DNA from: an uncultured Bacilli bacterium
Lineage (GTDB): Bacteria; Bacillota_I; Bacilli_A; RF39; UBA660
Length of the DNA: 64,000 nt
Direction: 5' to 3'
Assembly: GCA_934101425.1 (NCBI GenBank)
Contig: CAKOQQ010000005.1
Coordinates: 70,222 to 134,221, forward strand
Below the pieces are notes generated by a model. That model had not been told where the DNA came from, searched no databases, and worked only from the letters and a program-made list of their open reading frames with translations. Within the stretch, counting starts at the first letter, position 1. Every line of letters begins with the position of its first letter. Both the position numbers and the translations under genes were made by a program. This document shows, in pieces, positions 1 through 7,052 of this stretch.

Positions 1-87
1 ACTAGATGATGCGCTAGTTTTTTTAGTAGTAGTTTTACTAGTCTTATTTGTACTAGTAGTTTTTTTCTTCTTATTTTCATTTTCCAT
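1..87 (-). CDS. N-terminal fragment of a Lys/Thr/Ser-rich protein (cut by window edge)
   Basis: An open frame of 29 codons runs off the left edge. It starts with ATG at 87, preceded by AGGTG six bases upstream. The visible residues are almost only Lys, Thr, Ser and Asn after a short acidic start. Such low-complexity basic tails occur on DNA- or RNA-binding proteins, but the fragment is too short to assign. The start is chosen because the other nearby ATG (in a second frame) stops after four codons. Confidence 0.5.
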   Translation of the reverse strand, partial: MENENKKKKTTSTNKTSKTTTKKTSASSS

Positions 88-214
88 ACATATCACCTAT
101 TTAATTATATCACATTTATAAGTAATTCCAATACTTTTTTAATTTTAACATAATTTTTTACAATTCATTTTGAATAAATTAATAATTAAATCATATTTTT
201 AATTAGGAGGAAAT

Positions 215-565
215 ATGAACTATATTAAAAATTATTCAAAAGCAGTTTTAGTTTCTATATCTATGATGATTTTCCTATCACTTATTTTAACTTTATTTAA
301 TTATATAAATATTATTTCTGTTAAAGTATGCTACGTATTATTAAAAATAGTTATATTTATTTCAATATTTATAGGTAGTTATTTAATGGGTAAAAATACT
401 AAAAATAAAGGCTGGTTAGAAGGTATAAAATTCTCATTACCATTTTTACTACTTTTTATCATAATAAATAAATTTAGTATTTATAAATGTATTTATTATA
501 TTGGTTTTGTTATTTGTTCTATAATGGGTAGTATTCTTGGTATTAATACAAAAAAAGGTGATTAG
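215..565 (+). CDS. TIGR04086-type small membrane protein
   Basis: A 116-residue protein with four hydrophobic segments (roughly residues 10-30, 40-58, 70-88 and 93-110) and short charged loops, matching in length and pattern the TIGR04086 family of Firmicutes membrane proteins, whose function is unknown. A strong AGGAGG at 205-210 sets the start at 215. It is one of few plus-strand genes here and converges on the ylmC-like gene, with the last four bases overlapping. The family call rests on the topology and the conserved Gly-rich fourth segment; I am moderately sure. Confidence 0.6.
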   Translation: MNYIKNYSKAVLVSISMMIFLSLILTLFNYINIISVKVCYVLLKIVIFISIFIGSYLMGKNTKNKGWLEGIKFSLPFLLLFIIINKFSIYKCIYYIGFVICSIMGSILGINTKKGD

Positions 566-786
566 AGTCTAACTAAAATGACATCTTCACCTATTTTTTC
601 TATTTGATTCCATTTTATTTCAATTTCGCTTTGACTAGTAAAATAAGATATTATAAATTTACTTTTTTCTACTATAAGAGAAGACATGGCTCCAACATCA
701 TTTATAGTTATATCTATTATATTACCAATTTTAGTACCATCTACTATATTTACAACATCTTTTCTTTGTAAATCAGATAATCTCAT
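562..786 (-). CDS. YlmC/YmxH family PRC-barrel sporulation protein
   Basis: A 74-residue PRC-barrel protein. The N-terminal MRLSDLQRKDVVNI and the following G-x-x-I-G-N-I-x-D segment are typical of YlmC/YmxH, a small family conserved in endospore formers and often next to sporulation genes. It lies just downstream of sigG on the same strand, with a 23-base gap, so the two may be co-transcribed. The start has AGGTGA four bases upstream. The family's exact role is not well defined; the assignment is by sequence and context. Confidence 0.8.
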   Translation of the reverse strand: MRLSDLQRKDVVNIVDGTKIGNIIDITINDVGAMSSLIVEKSKFIISYFTSQSEIEIKWNQIEKIGEDVILVRL

Positions 787-809
787 AACTTCACCTAATA
801 AAGTATATG

Positions 810-1586
810 CTATCCGATTATTTTTTTTAATGAATCAAGACCACTTTTTTCTAATCTAGATATTTGTGCTTGGCTTATACCTATTTCATTTGATAGTTCA
901 ACTTGTGTTTTTCCCATCAAATATCTTTCAGTTATAACATACTTTTCTTTTTCTTTTAATTTATTTAAAGCATCAAATAATGATATTTTATCAGTTATAC
1001 TATATAAGCTATCTTTTTTATCTTCTAGTTGATCTTCTAGGTAGATAGTATCAGATCCTTCATTATAAATAGGTTCAAAAATACTTAAAGTATCTTTAAT
1101 AGAATTAAGAGCTAATACAACGGATGCTTCATCAATATTTAATGCTTCAGCAATTTCACTTACTTTAATATCTCTATTATAAATTGATGTTAATTCTTCT
1201 TTTTTCTTTAATGCTTGTACTGCTAAATCCTTTATACTTCTTGATATTCTTAAACTATTATTATCTCTTAAATATCTTTTTATCTCACCCATAATCATAG
1301 GTACTGAATATGTACTAAATTTAACATCATAACTTAAATCAAAATTATCAATAGCTTTTATAAGTCCAATACAACCTATTTGAAATAAATCATCCATATT
1401 ATCAGTTCTATTTATAAAACATCTAAGTATTGATAATACTAATTTTAAATTCCCCTCTACTAACTTATCTTTAGCTTTTTTATCTCCCTCTTTCATCTTT
1501 TTAAATAAAATGATTTGTTCTTCATTACTTAACACTTTAATATTTGCAGTATCCACGCCACTAATTTCAACTTTGTGACGTGCCAT
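810..1586 (-). CDS. sigG: RNA polymerase sigma-G factor (forespore)
   Basis: A 258-residue sigma-70 family factor beginning MARHKVEISGVDT, very close to the opening of Bacillus SigG (260 aa). Region 2 carries DDLFQIGCIGLIKAIDNFD, followed by FSTYSVPMIMGEI and RYLRDNN. Region 4 ends with a helix-turn-helix ISQAQISRLEK. It directs late forespore gene expression. Start: ATG at 1586 has AAAGGAG eight bases upstream; a longer start at 1604 would place that ribosome site inside the gene, so I reject it. The ribosome site is buried in a hairpin at 1594-1626. In Bacillus sigG follows spoIIGA-sigE directly; here four genes lie between spoIIGA-sigE and sigG or overlap: gmk, a PAP2 gene and a membrane protein separate sigE from sigG. 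Confidence 0.95.
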   Translation of the reverse strand: MARHKVEISGVDTANIKVLSNEEQIILFKKMKEGDKKAKDKLVEGNLKLVLSILRCFINRTDNMDDLFQIGCIGLIKAIDNFDLSYDVKFSTYSVPMIMGEIKRYLRDNNSLRISRSIKDLAVQALKKKEELTSIYNRDIKVSEIAEALNIDEASVVLALNSIKDTLSIFEPIYNEGSDTIYLEDQLEDKKDSLYSITDKISLFDALNKLKEKEKYVITERYLMGKTQVELSNEIGISQAQISRLEKSGLDSLKKIIG

Positions 1587-1593
1587 AAAAAAA

Positions 1594-1626
1594 TCTCCTT
1601 TCATATCTATTAAGATACAAAGGAGA
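1594..1626 (-). promoter_or_regulatory. hairpin sequestering the sigG ribosome binding site
   Basis: On the minus strand TCTCCTTT and AAAGGAGA form an 8-bp outer stem, with an inner TATCT/AGATA stem and a 4-base loop. The 3' arm is the sigG Shine-Dalgarno sequence, and seven T follow it before the ATG. The structure could act as a terminator for the upstream gene, as a translation block for sigG, or both. A hairpin over the sigG ribosome site that tunes its translation has been described in Bacillus subtilis; equivalence here is inferred. Confidence 0.65.
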
Positions 1627-1631
1627 CCTTT

Positions 1632-2150
1632 TTATTCACCTTTTAAAAATTTTGTTATATGTTTAATTACTTTTTTATCAGTAGTAAATACATTATATGT
1701 ATTATAACTATATATTTTTAATTTATCAGGATATATTTTTATTTTTTTTACATTATTTAAGTCAATAGATATTTTTCTATTTAAAACAGCCATTGTAATC
1801 TTTTTATTTTTAGCTAAATATTTAGAAGCATCATCTTTAGTATACTTTATATTAAAATCGTATATATATAAATGATCATCATTTATTTCATAAATAATCA
1901 TATACTTAAACTTAGATAATGCACCTAATAAATAGAATATTACAAATATTGCTAATAGTGCAGCAATATAAGTGCCTAAAAATATTAAAGCTTGTAATTC
2001 TATATATTTTGTAGTTTCTTTCTTTATAATTAAAAGTATTAAATAAAGTAAAAATGGTAACCAATTAATAATAGATACTATTTTTATAATTCCACTTTTT
2101 AAATATGTATTATTATATATTTTTTCTTCTCTTAACCATTTCTTTTGCAT
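1632..2150 (-). CDS. uncharacterised membrane protein
   Basis: I do not recognise this protein of about 172 residues. It has two hydrophobic segments near residues 20-40 and 53-78, then a C-terminal cytoplasmic half rich in Lys, Ile, Tyr and Asp with alternating beta-like pattern, reminiscent of small bacterial PH-like domains but not diagnostic. Its 5' end overlaps the PAP2 gene by about 38 bases, so translation is probably coupled. A GTG three codons further upstream (2159) is an alternative start. It ends right before the sigG leader hairpin. Confidence 0.6.
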   Translation of the reverse strand: MQKKWLREEKIYNNTYLKSGIIKIVSIINWLPFLLYLILLIIKKETTKYIELQALIFLGTYIAALLAIFVIFYLLGALSKFKYMIIYEINDDHLYIYDFNIKYTKDDASKYLAKNKKITMAVLNRKISIDLNNVKKIKIYPDKLKIYSYNTYNVFTTDKKVIKHITKFLKGE

Positions 2151-2736
2151 TTTTATCACACCCTACTAACTTATAAAAAATAAATAAGAATATAATTCCC
2201 AAGAAAAAACCACCTAGAGTATCACTAAAATAATGTACTCCTAAATATATTCTTGTAAACATAATTAACATAACAAGTATACCATAAATAGTCCATAAAA
2301 CATAACTTTTTTTGTAATATTTATTTAAGAGTACTAAAATACTACCATAAAGTAGAGTCGTTATAAAAGTATGTCCAGAAGGAAAACTATAAGTATTTTC
2401 TATCATAAGTCTTAAAATATCTGGTCTATTTCTAGCGATTATAAGTTTAAGCATGAATGAAGTAATATTACCTATAATCATAATTATTAGAAAATATTTT
2501 AAATCATCTTTCTTATTATACTTATATAGTAAAATAGATGTAATTATTATTATTATAATACTAAATACTACTGATCCTATATTAGTAATAATTCTAATTA
2601 TACTAGTTAAATCCTTATTTATTAACATACTTATATATTTATATAAATAAGTATCTATATATAAATCTTTTTTTATTACTACAAATAAAGTTACTAAAAT
2701 AAAACCAATTAAACTTAAATACAACACTTTTTTCAT
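2113..2736 (-). CDS. PAP2-family membrane phosphatase
   Basis: A 207-residue membrane protein with all three PAP2 motifs: K-x6-RP in KLIIARNRP, PSGH in YSFPSGHTF, and the last motif R-x5-H-x3-D in RIYLGVHYFSD. Five to six membrane segments surround these. Family members dephosphorylate lipid phosphates at the outer face of the membrane, such as undecaprenyl pyrophosphate or phosphatidic-type lipids; which one is used here cannot be told. The start overlaps the gmk stop (ATGA), so it is translated with gmk. A cell-wall lipid-carrier role would suit the wall genes at 12-15 kb, but this is inference. Confidence 0.88.
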   Translation of the reverse strand: MKKVLYLSLIGFILVTLFVVIKKDLYIDTYLYKYISMLINKDLTSIIRIITNIGSVVFSIIIIIITSILLYKYNKKDDLKYFLIIMIIGNITSFMLKLIIARNRPDILRLMIENTYSFPSGHTFITTLLYGSILVLLNKYYKKSYVLWTIYGILVMLIMFTRIYLGVHYFSDTLGGFFLGIIFLFIFYKLVGCDKNAKEMVKRRKNI

Positions 2737-3380
2737 TCTAATTCCACCAAATATTCATGTATTTCTTCTTCTACGCTATTTAAATCAAAATCTTCTATTC
2801 TATCAACACGACATTTTTCAGACTCTATTATAGCTTCTACTTTTTTAGAAGCAAGTTCTACCTCATCATTTATAACTACATAATTATATTTAGTTATCTC
2901 ATTTAATTCTTTATATATTCTTTGAAACCTTTTATATAAAGAAGATTTTGTTTCTGTATTTCTATCAACTAATCTTCTTTTAAGTTCTGATATTGAAGGA
3001 GGCAAAACAAATATAAATATAGCTTCTTCTACTAATTCTTTTATTTTAAGAGCTCCCTCTATCTCTATTACAAGAATAACATCAATTCCTTTTTTTATTA
3101 AATTATATACATTTTCTTTTGGTGTACCATAATAGTTATCACCATATATCGCATACTCTAAAAATTCATCATTAGTAATTCTTTTAGTAAATTCTTCTTT
3201 GGAAATAAAGTAATAGTCAACACCATCAGTTTCACCCACTCTTTTTTCCCTAGTTGTCATAGATACAGATTCAACTATATTACTATTTCTACTAGTTATA
3301 TATTTACTTATTGATGTTTTACCACTACCTGATGGTCCTGATAAAACAATTATATTTCCTTCTTTTTTTCTTTTAAACAT
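2733..3380 (-). CDS. gmk: guanylate kinase
   Basis: A 215-residue kinase phosphorylating GMP to GDP. The P-loop GPSGSGKT is near residues 15-22. The GMP-binding region follows as SMTTREKRVGETDGVDYYF and then YGTPKENV, all typical of Gmk. Length is normal, with a slightly extended acidic C-terminus (VEEEIHEYLVELE). It lies between sigE and the PAP2 gene on the same strand. The ribosome site upstream of 3380 is weak (GTGTGAT). Confidence 0.95.
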   Translation of the reverse strand: MFKRKKEGNIIVLSGPSGSGKTSISKYITSRNSNIVESVSMTTREKRVGETDGVDYYFISKEEFTKRITNDEFLEYAIYGDNYYGTPKENVYNLIKKGIDVILVIEIEGALKIKELVEEAIFIFVLPPSISELKRRLVDRNTETKSSLYKRFQRIYKELNEITKYNYVVINDEVELASKKVEAIIESEKCRVDRIEDFDLNSVEEEIHEYLVELE

Positions 3381-3407
3381 ATTATCACACTTTCATTATA
3401 TCATAAT

Positions 3408-4100
3408 CTAATATTTAGATAAATACTTTAATCTTTTAATAACTTTTTTTTCAATTCTAGAAATATAGGATTGACTTATACCAAGAAGAGATGCTACATC
3501 CTTTTGAGTTAATTCTTCATTATCATATAACCCATATCTTAATACCATTATTTCTTTATCTCTTTTATTTAATTTGGATATTTCTTCATATAATAATTTC
3601 TTTTCTACTTCATGAACTAAATCTTTAGTAACTATATCATCATCAGTACCTAAAATATCTTCTAGGTGTAATTCATTACCTTCAGCATCAAAACTTAAAC
3701 TATCTTCAAAACTTACTTCACCTTTTCTTCTTTTATTTTTTCTTAAATACATAAGTATTTCATTATCTATACATCTTGATGCATAAGTTGCAAGTTTAAT
3801 ATTTTTATCTAATTTATAAGTATTAACTCCTTTTATGAGCCCTATAGTACCTATTGACACTAAATCTTCTAAATCAATGCCTGTCGATTCATATTTTTTA
3901 GATAAAAAAACTACTAATCTTAAATTGTGCTCTATTAATTTATTTTTAGCTTCACTACTACCTTCCATACTTTTAAGTACTAATTCTGTTTCCTCTTCTT
4001 TAGTAAGTGGTTCTGGTAATTTATCAGCACTTCCAACAAAAAACACATTATTTATAGGGTTAAAAATTCTAATAATAAATTCTTTTATTTTCTTTAACAT
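3408..4100 (-). CDS. sigE: RNA polymerase sigma-E factor (mother cell, pro-protein)
   Basis: A 230-residue sigma-70 factor with a basic amphipathic N-terminal extension before VGSADKLPEPLTKEEE, matching the pro-region removed from Bacillus pro-SigE. Region 2 shows DLVSIGTIGLIKGVNTY and ATYASRCIDNEILMYLR; region 4 ends in GISQSYISRIEKK. It runs the early mother-cell programme of sporulation. The start has GGAGG six bases upstream and overlaps the end of spoIIGA by seven bases, so protease and substrate are translated together as in Bacillus. Confidence 0.96.
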   Translation of the reverse strand: MLKKIKEFIIRIFNPINNVFFVGSADKLPEPLTKEEETELVLKSMEGSSEAKNKLIEHNLRLVVFLSKKYESTGIDLEDLVSIGTIGLIKGVNTYKLDKNIKLATYASRCIDNEILMYLRKNKRRKGEVSFEDSLSFDAEGNELHLEDILGTDDDIVTKDLVHEVEKKLLYEEISKLNKRDKEIMVLRYGLYDNEELTQKDVASLLGISQSYISRIEKKVIKRLKYLSKY

Positions 4101-4876
4101 AGTTCCTCCATTAATTTATAATTTAATATACAATCTATTCCATCAATATTTATTTTTTTATCAATTAAACCTACTAACATTTTATTTTTATAACTTATTC
4201 CGTCAATCAAAATATCATCAACACTAATACATTCCAATAAACTTACATTATCAATTGTCATATATGGAACAATTATTTTATTAGTTATATTATCTATTTT
4301 ATTTTTAGGTATTAATATAATAGGCTTTTTCATATATGGATCTACAAGCTTATTACCAGTATCTATAAAACCAGTTAATTTAATTATTTTATTTTTAAAA
4401 TATATCTCTACATTATGATATATATTATAATTTATTTTCTCTTTCATTTGTTTAATATATATAAATAAAATAATTGGTGATACTAGAAATAGTATAATAA
4501 TATTAATACTTAATCCTTTAAATATAAAAATTATCCCCTCCTGTCTATAGGAAAATAAGATATTTAAATAGTATAAAAATCCTCCTAATATAATACTAAC
4601 CATATATAAATATAAAAAGTTTTTTATTACATACTTTATATTTTGATATCCAAAAGATATATAAGTCATAATAAATCCTAATAATATTTTATATATAAAT
4701 AATTCTAAATTACTTAATTTTATAAGTAAAAATAAAACACTTAAACTACCTACAAATGCTCCTAATATAATTCTAGTTAAATTCTTTTTCCTTTTTAAGA
4801 CAATTCCTACTACCATAAGAATTATTAAATCTATAACAAAATTCAAAAAAAGAATTAAATCCATATATATAATCAT
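4094..4876 (-). CDS. spoIIGA: sigma-E processing aspartic peptidase
   Basis: A 260-residue protein with five hydrophobic segments in its first 140 residues, followed by a soluble domain carrying GFIDTGN around Asp172, the aspartic-protease signature of SpoIIGA. In Bacillus this septal membrane enzyme dimerises and cleaves pro-sigma-E when triggered by SpoIIR from the forespore. It directly precedes and overlaps sigE. The AGGTGAT before the ATG at 4876 supports the start. Sequence outside the DTGN motif is poorly conserved, as is normal in this family. Confidence 0.92.
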   Translation of the reverse strand: MIIYMDLILFLNFVIDLIILMVVGIVLKRKKNLTRIILGAFVGSLSVLFLLIKLSNLELFIYKILLGFIMTYISFGYQNIKYVIKNFLYLYMVSIILGGFLYYLNILFSYRQEGIIFIFKGLSINIIILFLVSPIILFIYIKQMKEKINYNIYHNVEIYFKNKIIKLTGFIDTGNKLVDPYMKKPIILIPKNKIDNITNKIIVPYMTIDNVSLLECISVDDILIDGISYKNKMLVGLIDKKINIDGIDCILNYKLMEELC

Positions 4877-4898
4877 ATTATCACCTACTTAAGTATAC

Positions 4899-4923
4899 AA
4901 AAAAAAGACACTATAAAGTGTCG
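4899..4923 (-). terminator. intrinsic terminator after the pilin gene
   Basis: GACACT/AGTGTC stem with a four-base loop at 4907-4922, followed on the minus strand by eight T. It lies just past the stop of the pilin gene at 4934. Confidence 0.8.
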
Positions 4924-4933
4924 TTTTATGTAC

Positions 4934-5992
4934 TTATTTTAATATATTTTTTGAGATAGTGATAACTGGGCGCACACCGCGGTTGTCTACAATATTCACG
5001 CTGATGCCGCCCAAGTGGCCAGTGCAGTTCACGCGCCAAGCGATGTTAGAAATGCCGGAATGTGCAGTGTTTGTCCAGTATCCACCATTACTAGAATCAG
5101 CTACATTACATCCGTATGTTGTACAAGAGTTTGTATTATCAAATAACCATGCGTATTTATTTGTTCCTGCTGCTCCTTTGTATTGTGTTTGTGTATTATC
5201 ATGAAAATAATACCAGTTATTATTCCAATTTGGATATCCTGTTATAGTAGCTATTTCACTTGCTTCTATTAGTCTAGCATTTATATTTTTATTCCAACTA
5301 GCGGTATCACTTTTTAGTTGTTTTAATAATGTAATTGGTCCTTTACTATTATTTCCATCAGTTCCATATTCTGCTTCTGTTCCACCTGCTTCAATATAAT
5401 CTTCTTTTGTTACCCATGCAACTTTTGCTGTTGTATTATGATCTAGTAATAAGTTTACTCTATCATTTCCTTCATCATTAAATGTATACCATTTCATACA
5501 TCCTGTCTTAGTTCCTGTAGCGCTTACTGCTTCAGAGCTATTACATTTCTTATTTGTTTCTGGATTATAGTATACTACTGTTCCATTTGCGTATGTTGTT
5601 TCTTGTGGTATTTCTATAGTGCATTCATTTTCATCTGTTTTAGTGCTTGTAACATTTCCATCAACACTTACTTCTACACAGTAACCTGATATATACATTT
5701 TTCCATATGCAGTACCATTAGTATCATAACTAAGTAATCCTTTTTTTGCCTTTTCTCCATCATACTTAAGTGTATCAGTACTTAAATCAATATTAGAATT
5801 TGGCTTATTTTCCATTAGATTTTCCATGTAATGGCTTTCTGCAGTTCTTACTATATTTCTTGCACTTGCTTCTGCTGCTGATTTTTTAGAGTCTTCTATA
5901 ACATTTAATACTGCTGGTGTTGCAATTAGTGCTATTACCGCTAGTATTACTATTACAGCGAGTAACTCTATTAGTGTAAATCCTTTTTTCAT
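4934..5992 (-). CDS. type IV pilin-like protein with C-type-lectin-like variable C-terminus
   Basis: A 352-residue secreted or surface protein. Residues 1-28 are a class III (prepilin) signal: MKKG then FTLIELLAVIVILAVIAL, with Glu at the +5 position. A pilin-type helix follows, then GKMYISGYCVEVS, shared with the second pilin at 50 kb. The C-terminal 200 residues have the pattern seen in DGR target proteins with a formylglycine-enzyme/C-type-lectin-like fold: ARLIEASEIATITG, KYAWLFDNTNSC, GGYWTNT, AWRVN and the closing GVRPVITISK. The last 45 codons are GC-rich and unlike the rest of the gene (see 4957-5087). It is expressed from the leader at 6020-6191, with GAGGAGG before the ATG. It probably displays a ligand-binding domain on a pilus or pseudopilus; no assembly genes are in the window. 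Pilin start is firm; target-protein role is inferred. Confidence 0.88.
   Translation of the reverse strand: MKKGFTLIELLAVIVILAVIALIATPAVLNVIEDSKKSAAEASARNIVRTAESHYMENLMENKPNSNIDLSTDTLKYDGEKAKKGLLSYDTNGTAYGKMYISGYCVEVSVDGNVTSTKTDENECTIEIPQETTYANGTVVYYNPETNKKCNSSEAVSATGTKTGCMKWYTFNDEGNDRVNLLLDHNTTAKVAWVTKEDYIEAGGTEAEYGTDGNNSKGPITLLKQLKSDTASWNKNINARLIEASEIATITGYPNWNNNWYYFHDNTQTQYKGAAGTNKYAWLFDNTNSCTTYGCNVADSSNGGYWTNTAHSGISNIAWRVNCTGHLGGISVNIVDNRGVRPVITISKNILK
4957..5087 (-). other. candidate DGR variable region in the pilin C-terminus
   Basis: Between about 4957 and 5087 the coding strand is far GC-richer than everything around it (I count 56 G+C in 4961-5060). Codons here end mainly in C: AAC, CGC, TGC, CAC, GGC, GGC, ATC, AGC, GAC, AAC, CGC, interrupted by conserved GTG, TTG and GTG. 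That is what adenine-specific mutagenesis of a template full of AAC codons leaves behind. The run ends at GGT GTG CGC CCA (GVRP), the typical 3' boundary of variable regions in this protein family. No template repeat or reverse transcriptase was seen in the window. Confidence 0.55.
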
Positions 5993-6019
5993 ATTCCCTC
6001 CTCATTTAAGGTATTAAAA

Positions 6020-6060
6020 AAATCACAAAACTCTAGGAAATTCCTAGTTCTTGTGATTTA
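6020..6060 (-). terminator. terminator-like hairpin between micro-ORF and pilin gene (copy 1)
   Basis: On the minus strand AAATCACAA pairs with TTGTGATTT, with an inner stem ACTAGGAA/TTCCTAG, then seven T. It sits between the leader micro-ORF, whose TAG stop is inside the 5' arm, and the pilin start 28 bases downstream. The same hairpin, conserved in sequence, precedes the second pilin gene (50957-50998). It could attenuate pilin transcription or simply end the small transcript with partial read-through. Confidence 0.7.
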
Positions 6061-6139
6061 TATACATGACTAATAGGTGGTTATTAAATATTAACCCCCC
6101 CCCACAAATATAAGAAGTATTATATTTTGTATTAGCCAT
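6044..6139 (-). CDS. 31-residue leader peptide with a G9 tract (copy 1)
   Basis: ATG at 6139 follows AAGGAAG with good spacing. The peptide reads MANTKYNTSYIC, then three Gly encoded by nine consecutive G (C9 at 6095-6103 on the plus strand), and ends LVMYINHKN. A homologous 30-codon frame lies at 50982-51074 before the other pilin gene: MAN-x2-YNTSYIC-x-GG...LV-x-YINHKN. The length difference is exactly one codon and the start, Shine-Dalgarno sequence and stop position are shared, which supports translation. Function unknown: leader peptide for attenuation or independent small protein. The mononucleotide run could shift frame by slippage. Confidence 0.55.
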   Translation of the reverse strand: MANTKYNTSYICGGGLIFNNHLLVMYINHKN

Positions 6140-6162
6140 ATATTCACTTCCTTACTATATTT

Positions 6163-6191
6163 ATTATATCTTTCGATTTCGGTAATGTCAA
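6163..6191 (-). promoter_or_regulatory. consensus sigma-A promoter of the leader/pilin unit
   Basis: TTGACA (6186-6191), exactly 17 bases, TATAAT (6163-6168) on the minus strand: a perfect vegetative consensus. Transcription should start near 6156, only a few bases before the micro-ORF's ribosome site. This is the strongest-looking promoter in the window, so the leader is probably made at high level. Confidence 0.85.
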
Positions 6192-6291
6192 TGTTTTATA
6201 TTATTTATTTTTTCTTCAGTTATTTCATTTTTATAATAAGTAAATTATTTCTTTGATATTTTATTTCTACCTTATAGTAATTTAATGTATT

Positions 6292-6332
6292 AAAAAATCA
6301 TAAAAACTAAAATGTTTATAGTTTTTATGATT
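6292..6332 (-). terminator. intrinsic terminator of the hemolysin III/acyl-CoA ligase unit
   Basis: A 13-bp stem (6296-6308 with 6320-6332) followed on the minus strand by six T. It lies 67 bases beyond the hemolysin III stop. I see nothing else in the gap from 6192 to 6398. Confidence 0.75.
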
Positions 6333-6398
6333 AAAATGTATTATTAATTACTATTACTTGAAAAAGTATAATTAATTTATATTTTTTCATATATTATC

Positions 6399-7052
6399 TT
6401 ACATTATATATAAATATATGGCAAAGAAAAATGATATTGATGCTAGTAAGACAAATACATGAAATAGTGAATGCATATATTTCTTTTTCTTTCCAATTCC
6501 ATACATTATAGCACCTATAGTATATAAAATACCACCTAGAAGTGTTAAATATAAACATTTACTATTTACACTTTTAATTAGTGTTGGAAGTGTAAATATA
6601 ATCATCCAACCCATTACTAGGTATAATACCATAGATACTTTTTTAAATTTGTTTAAATTTACTGCATTTAAAGTAACTCCTATTACCATACAAGCTAAAT
6701 TAACTGAGAATATTACCCAACCTATAGTCTTAGGCAATGCTACTAAGGCGTATGGGGTATATGTACCAAATATAAGTAAATAAATCGCACAATGATCTAT
6801 TATTCTAAATACTCTTTTACCATTATTAACTTTTAATGAATGATAAAGACAAGAACATAAATAAAGTATTATAGAAAAACTACCATATATTGATGCACTT
6901 ACAACAGCGTAAGCGTTATGATCCTTTGCTCCTTTTACTATGCATAATACAAGTGCTGCAATGGATAATCCAGCTCCTATACCATGTGTAATAGCATTTA
7001 TTAATTCTTCACTTAGTGAATACTTAGGAATTTCTATTTTTTTTAGTGCCAT
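6399..7052 (-). CDS. hemolysin III / YqfA family membrane protein
   Basis: A 217-residue protein with seven hydrophobic segments and the metal-site pattern of the HlyIII/PAQR family: NAITHGIGAG near the N-terminus, SCLYHS, RIIDHCAIYLLIFGTYTP in the middle and HSLFHVFVLL near the end. Family members are integral membrane proteins with a buried metal; the hydrolase or hemolysin role of bacterial members is not settled. ATG at 7052 lies inside the 3' end of the acyl-CoA ligase gene, so the two are coupled and probably share a lipid-related role. An upstream TTG at 7061 is less likely. Confidence 0.85.
   Translation of the reverse strand: MALKKIEIPKYSLSEELINAITHGIGAGLSIAALVLCIVKGAKDHNAYAVVSASIYGSFSIILYLCSCLYHSLKVNNGKRVFRIIDHCAIYLLIFGTYTPYALVALPKTIGWVIFSVNLACMVIGVTLNAVNLNKFKKVSMVLYLVMGWMIIFTLPTLIKSVNSKCLYLTLLGGILYTIGAIMYGIGKKKKYMHSLFHVFVLLASISFFFAIYLYIM

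Noticed and set aside
4957..5087. GC-rich patch as simple horizontal transfer or assembly error
   Set aside because: The patch stays in frame, keeps the family's fixed residues and confines its oddity to replaceable positions, which targeted diversification explains better. It remains the main alternative.
4959..5204. 81-codon plus-strand frame across the pilin tail
   Set aside because: It is the complement of the GC-rich pilin tail, has no ribosome site and no family resemblance.
5992..6191. A c-di-GMP or other known riboswitch in the pilin leader
   Set aside because: The leader is short, dominated by a reading frame and a simple hairpin, and shows none of the conserved cores of c-di-GMP-I or II aptamers.
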